A stretch of 64,000 nucleotides of DNA from Diphasiastrum complanatum (Eukaryota > Streptophyta > Lycopodiopsida > Lycopodiales > Lycopodiaceae). The stretch covers positions 13,018,144 to 13,082,143 of the forward strand of contig CM055114.1 of NCBI GenBank assembly GCA_029204225.1. The letters run 5' to 3'. How positions within the stretch are numbered: position 1 is the first letter of the stretch; each line of letters starts with the position of its first letter. Position numbers and translations under genes: made by a program. Below are positions 36,960-47,780 of this stretch, piece after piece. The notes beneath the pieces were generated by a model that saw nothing but the letters and a program-made list of their open reading frames with translations, made no database searches and had not been told where the DNA came from.

Positions 36960-37790
36960 AACATATCGATGGGAGAAAGTCATTGTTTTGGCATTGAAGT
37001 ATGGCAAAAGGAAAATGTGGTCTTTCTTGCACAAAACAAATATGCACGAGATTTGCTTTATAAGTTCAATATGCAGGATTGTAAGCCTTTGAGTACACCT
37101 ATGGATGTCAACACGAAGCTTACTGCATATGATGAATCTGAGAAAGTGGATGCTTATTTGTATAGACAGCTGGTGGGTAGTTTGATTTATTTGACACACA
37201 CACGACCTGATATTTCTTATGCTGTTGGTGTTGTTAGTCAATTTATGCAAGATCCTAGTCAAACACACTAGAAGTTTGCTAAACGTATTCTCAGATACAT
37301 TCGAGGGACATTGAATTTTGGTTTGAAGTATGATCAACCTGAAGTGCCAATATTGATAGGATATACAGATGTTGATTGGACAGGTAATATTGATGACAGA
37401 AGGTCTACCAGTGGTCATACATTCAGTTATGGTACAGCTGTAGTTTCATGGAGTAGCAAAAAGCAACCTACAGTAGCCTTATCCTTGACAGAAGCTGAAC
37501 ATCGAGCACTCAACAATGCTGCACAAGAAGCGGTATGGTTACAAAGATTGCTTGTGGATTTAGGTCAACCACAGGTGGATGCAACTACTATATCTTGCGA
37601 CAATCAAAGCTGCATTCACCTTGCCAAAAATCCAGTTTTACATGTTCGAACCAAGCACATCGGAATACATTATCATTTTGTTTGAGAGAAAATTCTTGAT
37701 GGAGCCATTGATCTTGTTTTCTATAAATTTGAAGATCAAGTGGCAGATATTTTTACTAAGTCATTAGGTAGATGTAAATTTGAAAAGTTA
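36960..37790 (+). pseudogene. copia C: RT C-terminus and RNase H
   Basis: This reads well over long stretches. RT thumb: FGIEVWQKENVVFLAQNKYA, CKPLSTPMDVNTKL, YRQLVGSLIYLTHTRPDISY. Then RNase H: GYTDVDWTGNIDDRRSTSGH, VSWSSKKQPTVALS, TEAEHRALNNAAQEAVWLQR, DNQSCIHLAKNPVLH and a final DQVADIFTKSLGR. There are stops at about 37,270 and 37,683 and a final frameshift. The N-terminal polyprotein is missing. Confidence 0.9.
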
Positions 37791-37836
37791 TACTCTACTA
37801 GGAATAGAAGAATGTAATTTTATCATTGAGGGAGAG

Positions 37837-38100
37837 TGTTAGAAATCAATGATAAACTTCATTGTTACACTTTTTAGTTACTGTTTATAATGTACTTTAT
37901 TACTAGTTGTAACTAGCCGTTGCTAGGACCCACAGTATAGTAGCACAATGATTCTACTTTAATTCTAACTCTCTCTCTTAAAGTAGAGTCTACTTTTTAT
38001 ACAGTCATATAAATAGCTTTAAAGTCAACAAACTTTAAGTACAGAAAGCTTTGATCTAACTTATCAAACTTTTCTCCAACAAGTGGCTAATGAGCACATG
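37837..38100 (+). repeat. copia C 3' LTR (start defined)
   Basis: The polypurine tract gagggagag precedes TGTTAGAAATCAATG at 37,837. A TATA box (catataaatagc) is at about 38,007-38,018. The right end is unclear because copia D sequence follows near 38,080-38,130. Confidence 0.7.
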
Positions 38101-38588
38101 ACTAAAATAGATACCGTGAATCTCTTTGATATTCATAAAATAAAACCAGAGTTTCTTTCCTCTTCTGCTGAAGTCCTTGTATCAAACCTTCTTTATCAAA
38201 CTTACGAGTTTTTGGATGTATAGCTTATGCGCAGATTCCTCATGATCTCAGGAAGAAGCTCGACTTCCAGAGTATCAAATGTATTTTCATCAACTACACT
38301 ACTTCAGATCAAGCCTACAAGCTGTTCGATCCCATCGAGTTGAAGATATTCACTAGCCAGGATGTCATCTTCGTCGAAGATCAGTTTATCAATCTAAAAG
38401 GAAAAGGCAGTGCCCATGTAGCCGACCTGTTAGATATTCCTGACATATTGAACTTCCCAGTTCCTCAGCCAACTATTCCCACCATCGAAGGTCCAAGCTC
38501 ATCTACTCTTGAAAAACAACATGTCAACAACAAATTCCAAGATGATGATGTTGCAGTTCAGCAACTACAGCATGATCGACATTTGTGA
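38101..38588 (+). pseudogene. copia D: integrase end and linker
   Basis: Encodes RVFGCIAY-type sequence (around 38,205), then LRKKLDFQSIKCIFINYTTS, FDPIELKIFTSQDVIFVEDQ and KGKGSAHVADLLDIPD. This matches the same segments at 590-760 and 53,060-53,160. It is cut at 38,588, where gypsy E begins. Confidence 0.8.
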
Positions 38589-41500
38589 CTTTAAGGGCCA
38601 TACCTCATTCTACTGCTACTACAATCTAAAGAACCAACATCATGCCTAATCAGGAGGAAAATACCAGACTCCTAGACAACAATTTGTTTTTTGGAACCCA
38701 TCTCAGCAATATCCTCCACGAAACAATCCGCAGATTCATATCCAAGAGTTGCCAAGACAACCCAAGCATGAGCCTCAACTCAACTGGCACTCTTAGGTCC
38801 ACCTCCAAGGGGCCATCAAGACGTAGGAGGACAAAAACATCGACACCATAAAGAACCTGCACCAATATAGTTCTCAACACTATTATGAAGATACCTCATG
38901 CTCGTGCAAACGAGATGAGTATTTCACAAATCCAAAAAATCCAGGATGGCTATGCAATTGCCACGGGACCCATGAGCAATAAATGTTTCATCTGTGGCGA
39001 AACGGGACATTTTAAGGTCGACTGCAAGGTAAAAAACCAATACCATGCTGAATGTCTAGACTGTGTTCGAAAATATAGTTTCAAAGATTGCCCAAAGCAA
39101 CCTAACAGGATCCTCCCAGTACGACATATCTCATCAGAACTTGTTAGAGTCCTTACTAGAGCTCAGTGCCAAAACCAACAACAATAGCAAAACCGCGAAA
39201 AACCAACTGACCATACGAGAAGCTCCTTGATAGCTTCCACTTTACCAAGAGATTACCCAGACCCACGCGTGGAACAAAGGCAATACCACAAATTTTGAGG
39301 TGAGTTTTTGCGGGAGGAACAGAACACTGATAGTCTGTGCTCCGATCCTCGAAAAAGAGCAACCCCTACAGGGACTCAAAGTATTTTTCAAACTTCTGCA
39401 GGCTCAAATTACAATGCCCTTCCATAGCGCAATGAAATCTTTTACTAGTCTCCAACGTTATATCCACCAAAGCTTTCAACTGCCCACTATTCCAGATGAA
39501 CAGTGAAAACCAAACGAGATTCCAAAAATTCTTCAGATTTCTATGATTCTGATGAATATAAGTGTTGCTAAGGGGGACCAGCATCACCTTATTGATGCAC
39601 TATAAAGATTATCCAGTAGTATCCGCTATCCTTGATAGTGGATCAGGTGTAAACATAATGGCTTTGTCACTAGCAAAGTCATGGGGGTTCAATACCTTAG
39701 ATCAGCCACGTTACAAACTTCGTATGGCTCATCAACGAGTCACCGACCCTGCAGGTCACTTATCAAATATCCCAGTCTGTATTGCAGGTGTCAAATTTAC
39801 CATCGATTGCGTCATTCTCGATCTACCAGATGATGCAAATACGTATAAACTCCTTCTTGGCACACCCTGGCTCCATATGGTAGGCGTTGTCCAAGATTGG
39901 AAGCGTAGCAAAATAACTTTCGGCAACAACGAAAAATGAGTCATTGTTGATTCATTTGGCCACGTAAAGCCCACCAAGGTTTATGATGATTGGTCATCTA
40001 CAACATATGACAAATCAGATAGTGTTCCAATCCATCCGAAAGGACACTATACAAGATCAACTGATATTATAAATTGGGGTCAGGCACTAGCCACCGTGGA
40101 TTGTGTTGATCCCAACAAATGTCGAATAGAAACCGTCGCAGAAGAAGCATATATCCTACCATCTTCTATGGACATCGAGACGCCCATCATTCCACTCATA
40201 ATGATAGACCCAATTCCAATAGCTTGGTGCCCAGGAGAACCTAGTGTCTCTGCCGCCTATGTTTCGGAAGACGGTATTCTTTTGATGGATGATGACGAAA
40301 TGACTGATGAACATGTGCTTCTATATCTAGATCAAAACTGTTATCCCCCAAATTCCATTCCCAAGGAGATTAAGTCGCCAGAGCCTCTGGCTCATGTGCA
40401 ACTCACGTCCAAAGTACCCCACACCACGACCTACAGGCCTAAACCCAAGGTCTACAAATGGGACATGTCAAGAAAGGAACCCAATATTTTATGGCCGATA
40501 ATCTTTCCAGACTTTCCAATGCTGAAAAGGCTGATGCACTAGTCAACGACGATCTTCTGGATGCATGTCTTTTTCAGATCGCTCGTTTGTGGGCTAAGGA
40601 AATCACTTAGTTTCTAACCATCGGCAGACTCAAAGAAGGCCTGAGTACAATAGCAAAACAAAGATTTTTGTTAAAGGCGGCTCCCTTTCAACTAATAGCA
40701 GGACAATTATACAAAAGGGGGCCTGACGGTATTATACGCAGATGTGCTTATGAATCTGAGATACAACCTATCATATCTCAGACACATGAGGGCATTGGCG
40801 GCGGTCACTTCTCAGATGAAGCGACTGCTAAGATCATCCTTTGAGCGAGCTTATGGTGGCCATCATTGTTTAAGGATACCTTTGCTATCATTAAAACATG
40901 TGATATTTGCCAATGAGCCAAAAAGAATACAAAGGCAGACTTCACCCCGTTGACCCCTATTATAGAAGGCAAAGTCTTCCATAAGTGGGGTATAGACTTT
41001 GTTGGGCCCATCAGCCCCGCAACAAAGAATACCCAAGCACGATATATCCTGATCGCAACAGATTACGCAACCAAATGGGTAGAAGCACGTGCAACAAAGG
41101 ACGCCAATGCGAAGACTGTAGTGCATTTTCTTTATGAAAATATTATTACGCGTTTTGGTTGTCCAATTGAGCTTGTTAATGACCGAGGTACTCACTTTTT
41201 AAATGAAGTGATCGATAATCTGCTACGCCATTACCTTGTTGTTCACCGCAAAACTACTCCGTACTATCCTAGATGTAATGGCCAGGCAGAATCCACCAAC
41301 AAGACGATCTGTAAAATCCTAACCAAGATAGTCAAAACAAGTCGATCGGATTGGGAAACCAAATTGTTCTTCACTATATGGGTGTACCACACCACTCCCA
41401 AGAAGGCCACTGGATGGGTAGTAATGCCTGTTGAATTCCTAGTTCCTTCATTGCGAGTCATGCAAGCTTTCTCTACGAATCTATGTGAGAAAGCTACCAT

Positions 41501-41663
41501 TGAACAACAAGTCAAAAACATGCTATTTATGTTAGCGCAATTGTGTGAGACTCGCCTCATATCGTATCATGCAAAATTAGTAAACAAACGTTGCCAAAAA
41601 GCCTGGCACGATCGTCACCTACGCAATAAAGATTTACACCTAGGTGATTCTTTACACATCTAA
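38589..41663 (+). pseudogene. gypsy E: gag end, zinc knuckle, protease, integrase; RT and RNase H deleted
   Basis: Domains in order: Gln/Pro-rich gag tail (38,590-38,880, several frames); CCHC zinc knuckle CFICGETGHFKVDC (about 38,986-39,027); aspartic protease with ILDSGSGVNIMALSLAKSWG and LLLGTPWLHMVG (39,590-39,939); a spacer ORF (40,096-40,542). Then the very end of RNase H (MADNLSRLSNAEKADAL, another frame) follows almost at once. Next come an H2C2 finger (HEGIGGGHF...CDIC, 40,788-40,915) and the integrase core WGIDFVGPIS, ELVNDRGTHFLNEV, PRCNGQAEST (40,970-41,300), ending at 41,663. The roughly 1.5 kb expected for RT plus RNase H is absent, so the copy cannot be autonomous. Confidence 0.88.
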
Positions 41664-42211
41664 GAAGCACCCGGGAAAATTAAAAATCAAAAGCATACGT
41701 TATAAACAAAATCTTTTCTAATGGAGCAGTCCAATTGAAAACACTTGACGAAGTACTCCTTGACACTGTCATTAAGGGCGGTCCTCACGATGGTATTATG
41801 AAGAGTTGTTTTTTGTTGACCCAATATAACTCCACCACTATTGTATATATTTACTGATTTATTCTAGCTATTTTTCATATCTATTTTTGTGTCTTCTACT
41901 ATTTTTATAATTTTTTGACTGCCTCTGTTTGCCTTTAGTGCATTCTTATTTTTCATACTATTTCTCTCTCATCCATGTCCATTCACAAAGAGTGTTATAA
42001 GTCAACAGCTGATGGTCTAGTTCACATGGATAGGTTTTATACCATTTTAGATCCAGTTCACTTCTGCAATTATGTTATCTCAGATTTTTCACATATAGCA
42101 CAAATATGATTAATGAGATAATTCATTCTACTAAAAATTTCTATTTTTAGACACTATCATAATCTACTTCATGAAGTTCTACTAACACCATCACTGATAT
42201 ACAGTACTCAA
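41664..42211 (+). other. gypsy E 3' region, probable start of LTR
   Basis: AT-rich sequence after the integrase stop. A chromodomain-like or GAPGKIKIKS-type basic tail can be guessed near 41,670-41,760 but is not secure. LTR start not located. Confidence 0.4.
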
Positions 42212-42536
42212 GAGTCACTTGGTTGGCATCTTGACCGAGTCCTTTGGTTGGCATCTCGAGCGAGTCCTCTGATTGGCATCTCGATCGAGTCAGCTGGTTG
42301 GCACTTCGATCGAGTCATTTGGTCAGCATCTCAACCAAGGCACCTGGTTAATGTCTCGACCGAGCCTATTACTTGAGATCTCGACCGCGCCAGTTACTTG
42401 AGATCTCGACCGAGCCTGCTCCTTGAGATCTCGACTGAGCCTGTTACTTGAGATCTCGACCGAGCCTGTTACTTGAGGTCTCGACCAAGCCTGTTACTTG
42501 AGATCTTGACTGAGCTTGCAACTTGAGATCTTGATC
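42212..42536 (+). repeat. 25 bp minisatellite, 13 units, in gypsy LTR U3
   Basis: Units such as gagcctgttacttgagatct + cgacc repeat with exactly 25 bp period from 42,212 to 42,536, then degenerate to about 42,640. The array sits directly upstream of a TATA box at 42,656. Its core AGATCTCGACCG recurs in the 47 kb array in reverse orientation. Confidence 0.88.
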
Positions 42537-42655
42537 GAACTGAGTGCACATAGTTTATCAAGGTTTTTGAAATTTTGACCGAATCATTCCGTTACAATCT
42601 TGACCGAGTTGGGCACTTCAAAAAATCTCAACCGAGGCCACACCAGATGAACGAC

Positions 42656-42665
42656 TATAAAGACC
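42656..42665 (+). promoter_or_regulatory. LTR TATA box
   Basis: TATAAAGACC, followed 22 bases later by TCATTTTTACCTCA. The same arrangement (TATAAATACC then TCATTTTTACCTCA) occurs on the minus strand at 44.4 kb, supporting two related LTR promoters. Confidence 0.6.
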
Positions 42666-42934
42666 TCAAAATCGAAGTCATTTTTACCTCAGTGACATCC
42701 AAGCTTTCGAATCTTCTGGCGAATGATTTCTGGCGATCTTCAAGCTCCCATCACCGAATCTGGTGCTCTTGCATTCAATCGATCCATGCTCCCACACACA
42801 CACTCTGTTCCTCACATGTCATCCTCAACTATTACGAAACAACGGAGAGCGCCATCAAACATCATCTTTGAAAAAACCTAAAACCGCCAGAAATCAAGAA
42901 ATCCATTCCAACTTTTTGCACGCAACCACGCTTT
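42666..42934. other. probable LTR R/U5 region of gypsy E family
   Basis: Follows the TATA box. No coding sequence is recognised. LTR end and primer site were not located. Confidence 0.35.
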
Positions 42935-43545
42935 TGGCAGCCTTTGTAGGATTCTCCCAGCATGGTAAAAATCTGGAGGAGGATCCTCAATAGATGTGCC
43001 TTTTAAGTGTACTTCATAAGATAAGCACACGCAGTCCACAATTCCTTGAATTGGATGGCCTCGAGGAGGATGCCATCCTTGTTCTTCCATTTGTCAATAA
43101 TGGTGTCAAGGAATCTGGCGTATGGTGGCATTCATAAAACATGATAGCCAGTTGAGAAGGTGAGGTGGAAGCTTGTGATGGAATATAGCCTCAGCTAGTA
43201 GCAGCGTCTCTTGAAGCTAAGGCAAGCTGCAAGTCAATGGTGGATTGACTTCGAGCTAAGTCAAAAAAGATATAGAGCTCTCTTCTGTAGTGTGACAATA
43301 AGTTGTTGGGAAATGAATCTGGCCTAATTGTACATATTTTGGCGGCCTTGGTAGGATTCTTCCAACATGGCAAATATCTAGAGGAGGATCTTCCACAGAT
43401 GTGTCTTTCTAGTATAGGTGTACCTTGTGAGATAAGCACACGCAGCTGCCAGTTCCTTGCATTTGATGGCCTCGAGGAAAATGCCATCCTTGTTCTTCCA
43501 TTTGTCAAGAGTGGTGTCAAGGAACATGGCATAAGGTTGCTACAA
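42935..43545 (-). repeat. direct duplication of a gag-like segment
   Basis: The segment 42,935-43,120 is repeated at 43,335-43,530, with shared words gtaggattct(c/t)cca(g/a)catgg, agataagcacacgcag, gatggcctcgagga and tgccatccttgttcttccat. On the minus strand both copies encode an FLDT.(I/L)DKWKNKDGI(L/F)LEAI peptide. Confidence 0.75.
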
Positions 43546-43874
43546 CATGTTGGTCAACTTGACCGGTTTCTTCTTATGGCCACTAGGGAAGCCAAAGGTG
43601 ATGAGATTGCTGCCAGCCAAGTAGGTAATGGACTGAAAATTTTGAAGATCAATGCAAAAGATGAGTTCCTTCTGATCAAAATTTCCGTATGCCTAGTACA
43701 TCAGATATAGGCTTTGGTGGCCCATCTATGGTGGAATTTGAAATTCAAGTATCTTAAACACTGGTTCAGCTTCTGTATACCATTGATTCATAATGTCATC
43801 TTCACATAGAACGAGTTTGAGTGTCTTAGGCATATCAAGAATCTCGTCACTGTGGTCTGAATCCGAATCGGCCA
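43191..43874 (-). pseudogene. gag-like ORF of a minus-strand gypsy element (unidentified domain)
   Basis: The minus strand starts at an ATG at 43,874 (MADSDSDHSDEILDMPKTLK) and reads, with five or more stops, through LCEDDIMNQWYTEAEPVFKI, SNLITFGFPSGHKKKPVKL and MFLDTTLDKWKNKDGIFLEA. Position after an LTR promoter (TATA at 44.4 kb) and a leader makes it the likely first ORF of a retrotransposon. I do not recognise a Pfam-type gag domain. It could instead be a captured host fragment. Confidence 0.45.
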
Positions 43875-44380
43875 TTTTTTGAAAAAATTTAGGTTTTTTT
43901 TTGGATGTTCTCTGAAGTGTTAGCAGATGCGATCTGGCGGCTACAGTGGCGGATGAAAATTGTTGGGGACAACGGAAGATGCAATGGTAGATGCGATGTC
44001 AAAAAGTAGCTGACGGATGAAAAATGAAAGTGGATGGCGGATGCAAACTCAAAAAGAATAGGTAGATGCAAAAAACCAAAATGTAAAGGGGAATGACAAA
44101 TTGTGGAGGCAAAAACTTTGGAAATGACAAGACAAAGAGTTTAAAAAACAAGCAAAAAGTTAAAGTGTGTAATGTTTGTGAGGTTGAAAATGTGGTAGGG
44201 TTTTCGAAAGCGAAGAGGAATGCAGATGTAGAATGATGGAGAATGGATCAAACGAAAGAGGATGTGATAGCGGTTAGAATGCAATAAATAGCGACTAAAG
44301 CGGATCAAAACACTGAAAGATCGTCTGAAATTTGTTAGAGACATGAACTCGTCCAAAAATTGAGGTAAAAATGAACGTGG
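43875..44380 (-). other. leader / LTR R-U5 upstream of the gag-like ORF
   Basis: Non-coding. It contains scattered cggatg(c/a)aaa words related to the minisatellite at 44.5 kb. Primer-binding site not identified. Confidence 0.4.
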
Positions 44381-44390
44381 CAGTTGAGGT

Positions 44391-44400
44391 ATTTATACCA
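44391..44400 (-). promoter_or_regulatory. LTR TATA box
   Basis: The minus strand reads TGGTATAAATACC, immediately downstream of a 15 bp minisatellite and 23 bases before TCATTTTTACCTCA. Confidence 0.6.
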
Positions 44401-44474
44401 AAAATTTTTAGGTCTGGCATAGGATGCAAATTTCATCGGATACAAATGGGCTTGTCAGATGCAAATGAGACTGG

Positions 44475-44605
44475 TGGTTGGCGGATGCAAATGTCTCGGA
44501 TGCAATTTTGTCGGATGGAATTTTGTTGGATGCATCTTGTCGGATGCAATGTTGTCGGATGCAATTTTGTCGAATGCATTTTGTTAGATGCAATTTGTCG
44601 GATGC
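44475..44605 (-). repeat. 14-15 bp minisatellite in LTR U3
   Basis: On the minus strand about eight units of GCATCCGACAAAATT-type sequence stand in tandem, then looser copies to 44,430. It lies upstream of the TATA box at 44.39 kb. Confidence 0.85.
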
Positions 44606-44639
44606 AAAAAATATTTTTGATTTTTAGAATAAGTGTAAA

Positions 44640-46130
44640 ACCAATGGGTTTACAACTATTGTGAAAAAATATACATAGAAGGAAAATTAGAAAAGTATGA
44701 GATAAAATATCATAGAAAGATATGGCTACACAAGACTTACCAAAAAAATTCTCATAGTACCTCCGTAGTTGGCTACCATTGACTAATGTGTCAAGGGGTA
44801 TGCAAACTGTTTACAGATCCTCTATTTGGGAGGATCTGTTTACTGCTTCTTTACTTCTTCTTAGTTTCAGAACTATCTCTGCTTGTTACCAGGCTCGTTT
44901 GGGCATTAATTGGCTGAAACTATTTTCGCAACTTGCCGCAATGCAATCAAAATGTCTTATGGCCGCAAGTGGTTGACATTCTCAAAATTGGAAAGCTCCC
45001 AGCAGCTTCACAACTTGCATGCTTGAGTGCTTTTCTCGCGTCATTGATGGTTTCATCTTTGGTTTCTTGGCAGGTACTAACTTCTGTGAGAACTGTATCC
45101 TCCATTTTGCTTCTAGGTGTTTTCGCAGTTCTTTGTTTAGTCGAAGTCCCAGTGTTGTCGATGCTCTTTCCTGATAGGTAGCACAAATCTTGGTTATCAG
45201 TCTTCAAGGGAATGGACTCATCCATACATTGGTGGTAGAAACAGATTGGATGAATGGTTTGGTGACGACAAGGAAATTTGATGAAGGCCTGGTGGAAGGG
45301 TGAAGGAACTGATAGTTCTACAGTTGCAGCCTTGGACCCTTGCAATGTCAAGCTTTGACCATCACTTGTTGGGTGAGGAGCTCACTTTATTTGCAGGTTC
45401 ACGGTTGTCTTCATCTTTCTTTTTCTGTAGCTCTTTCTTTTGATCCATTACTTTTGGATCTCTTTGGGCTTCATAGGAGGGGATTCAACTATCATTGCTC
45501 CAGAGAGTATCTTTTGATCAAGATTGATCTGACTTAACTGTTGCTTAAGTTTTGTCCTTTTCTCCTTTCTTGGATCTTTCTCTTTATTTCTTCTAGCTGC
45601 TTTGTCTGTTTCTTAGATTTTTTTCGGCTGATCAACCAATGTAGGTGGTAGTTGGTCTCCGCAAGACACTTGCAATGATCTTTTAGCCGCTTCAGTGAAA
45701 CTATCAAAAAACTAGGGATTTCTCAGAAGAACAATGAACTGATGATAAACAAATAGATGGAAGGTAGGGGTGGAGGTGGTGACATCGGTAGATGTGGTGG
45801 ACGATAGGCATGAGAATGGGTGCAGAAGTATGAGGCCGATTGAAGAAGGAGATTGATTTTCCAATTCTTGTGTTTCCCTTTTTTGAAGGATCTTCATCAT
45901 GACTGGGATACTTTTTCTAATCGAATCATTTTGGATTGCCCATCTGTCTTCTTAGCCTTGTTGTTGTCGACTTTGGGTTTGTGACTTTGGCTGTTGATCT
46001 TGTTGATGTTGTTGTTGGTAGTGTAACTGCTTCAGTGGATCCAAGCAGATCCACTCCCCCCCCCCCTTCCCCCAAAAAAAAAACTGTTGGTGGGGATGTT
46101 ATTGTTGGCGTATATTTGAAATGCTCGATA
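44640..46130. other. decayed gypsy DNA, no clear gene
   Basis: A 134-codon minus-strand ORF (44,947-45,351) and short plus ORFs lack known motifs. This region lies downstream of the gag at 46.1-46.7 kb on the minus strand, so it may be its degraded continuation. A C-run and A-run lie at 46,056-46,083. Confidence 0.4.
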
Positions 46131-46134
46131 TAGT

Positions 46135-46697
46135 CTCATACATGTCATCTTTTGCCATTTTGATGTTACTTAATTTGAAAAAAGTACTCTTGATCAAGCG
46201 AAAGGACTTAAAACGCTTGATAATGGACTCTTTCAAAATTGACTAGTCTGTCTTATCTTCACAATCGAGGTCTAAAAACCAGTCACGTGCTTTAGCGATC
46301 ATGGTCATGGAAAATAGTTGGACCATAGCATCGGGAGATGTTTCGCCATACACATCACATGCATTCTCAAAGATTTACAAAAATCTTTGAGGGTCCGAAC
46401 TACCATCAAACTTGGGTAGACTAGCTTGGGTATACGTCTCTCAAGATGAGATCCGTGAGTAGCAAAAATGCCATTAAGGTGGGTTTTGGCATGTCAGGGT
46501 TCAGCACCATAAAAATGGGCTCGTGCTCGTGAAGACTCGGCTCTATCAGGCTCTTGTTCTGTGAATGGGTTTGTGGATGGCTCGTGGAGTTGGGACTGCA
46601 TTCGATAGAACCTATGACATCTGATTTGTTCAATTGTAGGAGACCTTACCTCGTATGGACAATCTTTTGGTATTTCAAGATCTGTATGCGGGTCCAT
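46135..46697 (-). pseudogene. gypsy F: gag
   Basis: Minus-strand frames read LPKFDGSSDPQRFL, IFENACDVYGETSPDAMVQL and ARDWFLDLDCEDKTD, then IIKRFKSF. This is the standard retrotransposon gag core. It aligns with the gag of gypsy I at 58.95-59.46 kb (IPKYDESSDPIRFLQIYEQA). An N-terminal leader ORF starts at 46,697 (MDPHTDLEIPKDCPYEVRSP). The copy is frameshifted and has a stop after QRFL. Confidence 0.8.
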
Positions 46698-46699
46698 TG

Positions 46700-46995
46700 G
46701 GTACTGTTGTGTCTTTTTTGTGTTGGGTATGAGTTTTTGGTGTTTTTGAATTTTTTTTTAAGGTTTTTTGTTTTTGGATTTTTTAGGATTTGTGGTGTTT
46801 TTGGATTTTTTTTGGGTTTTTAAGGAAGTCAAGGGGAAGACTCAGTATGAAAAGAGTTTTTATTAGTATGGATTTTATTTTTTGAATTTTTTTTGGTGTT
46901 CATGCCTTTTTTTTTGGAAAGATGGTGGTTTGGTTGAAATGGCAATCAGAGGTTTCATTTGAAAGTTATGTGTTTTGGTCTTGATTCTGTCCGGT
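46700..46995 (-). other. 5' leader of gypsy F next to gag
   Basis: T-rich on the plus strand (long T runs at 46,745-46,915), A-rich in the sense direction. No gene. Confidence 0.45.
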
Positions 46996-46999
46996 CGAG

Positions 47000-47780
47000 A
47001 TGGGAGCTAATTGATCCGGTCAAAAATGGACCTACTTGCCTCAGTCGAGATCTGATCTCATCCTCCGGTCGAGATCTAAACCAGAACCTTTGGTCGAGAT
47101 CGAGGACTAGAGCCTTTGGTCGAGATGCCAACAGAAGCCTTCGGTCGAGAACTGACTGGAGCCTTCGATCAAGATCTGACTGAAGTGCTCCGGTTGAGAT
47201 TTGAAAGGAGTGCTCCGATCGAGATCTGAAAGAAGTGCTCCGGTCGAGATCTGACATGAGTGCTCCGATCAAGATCTAGTGTGACAGGAGTGCTCCAATT
47301 GAGATCGAATTGGAGAGCTCCAATTGAGATCTGATGCGAAAGCTCTGATTGAGATCTGATGCAAAAGCTTCGGTCGAGATTTGATGCAAAAGCTTCGGTT
47401 GAGATCTGACTGGAGAGCTCCGGTTGAGATCTGACTGGAATGCTTCGGTTGAGATCTAACTCCAAAGCTTCGATCGAGATCTGACGCGAAAGCTTCGGTC
47501 AAGATTTGGCTTTGGTTGAGATCTGACTCGAAAGCTCCGGTCGAGATCTGACGTGAATGCTTTGGTCGAGATTTGACGTGAACGCTCCGGTCGAGATTTG
47601 ACGTGAACGCTCCGGTCAAAATCTGACACGAACGCTCCGATCGAGATCTGACGCAAACGCTCTGGTCGAGATCTGACGTGAATGCTCCGGTCGAGATTTA
47701 AAAAATGGCTCCGGTTGAGACGGGAGTCAGGGCTTTGGTCGAGATTGCTTAGGAGGCCTTGGTCGAGGTGGCTTGTATGG
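47000..47780 (-). repeat. 25 bp minisatellite, about 28-30 units, upstream of gypsy F gag
   Basis: Plus-strand units of the type gctccggtcgagatctgacg + tgaat repeat with 25 bp period, best preserved at 47,160-47,700. In the sense (minus) direction the core is AGATCTCGACCGGAGC, clearly related to the array at 42.2 kb. Several ORFs with period-25 Ser/Asp/Arg repeats are by-products. Confidence 0.9.

Noticed and set aside
36768-37418. 216-codon minus-strand ORF
   Set aside because: Antisense shadow of the well-conserved copia C RT/RNase H on the plus strand.
42212-47780. Spaced repeats that look superficially like CRISPR arrays
   Set aside because: Units are contiguous 25 bp tandem repeats with no unique spacers, and lie in retrotransposon LTR/leader DNA of a plant genome.
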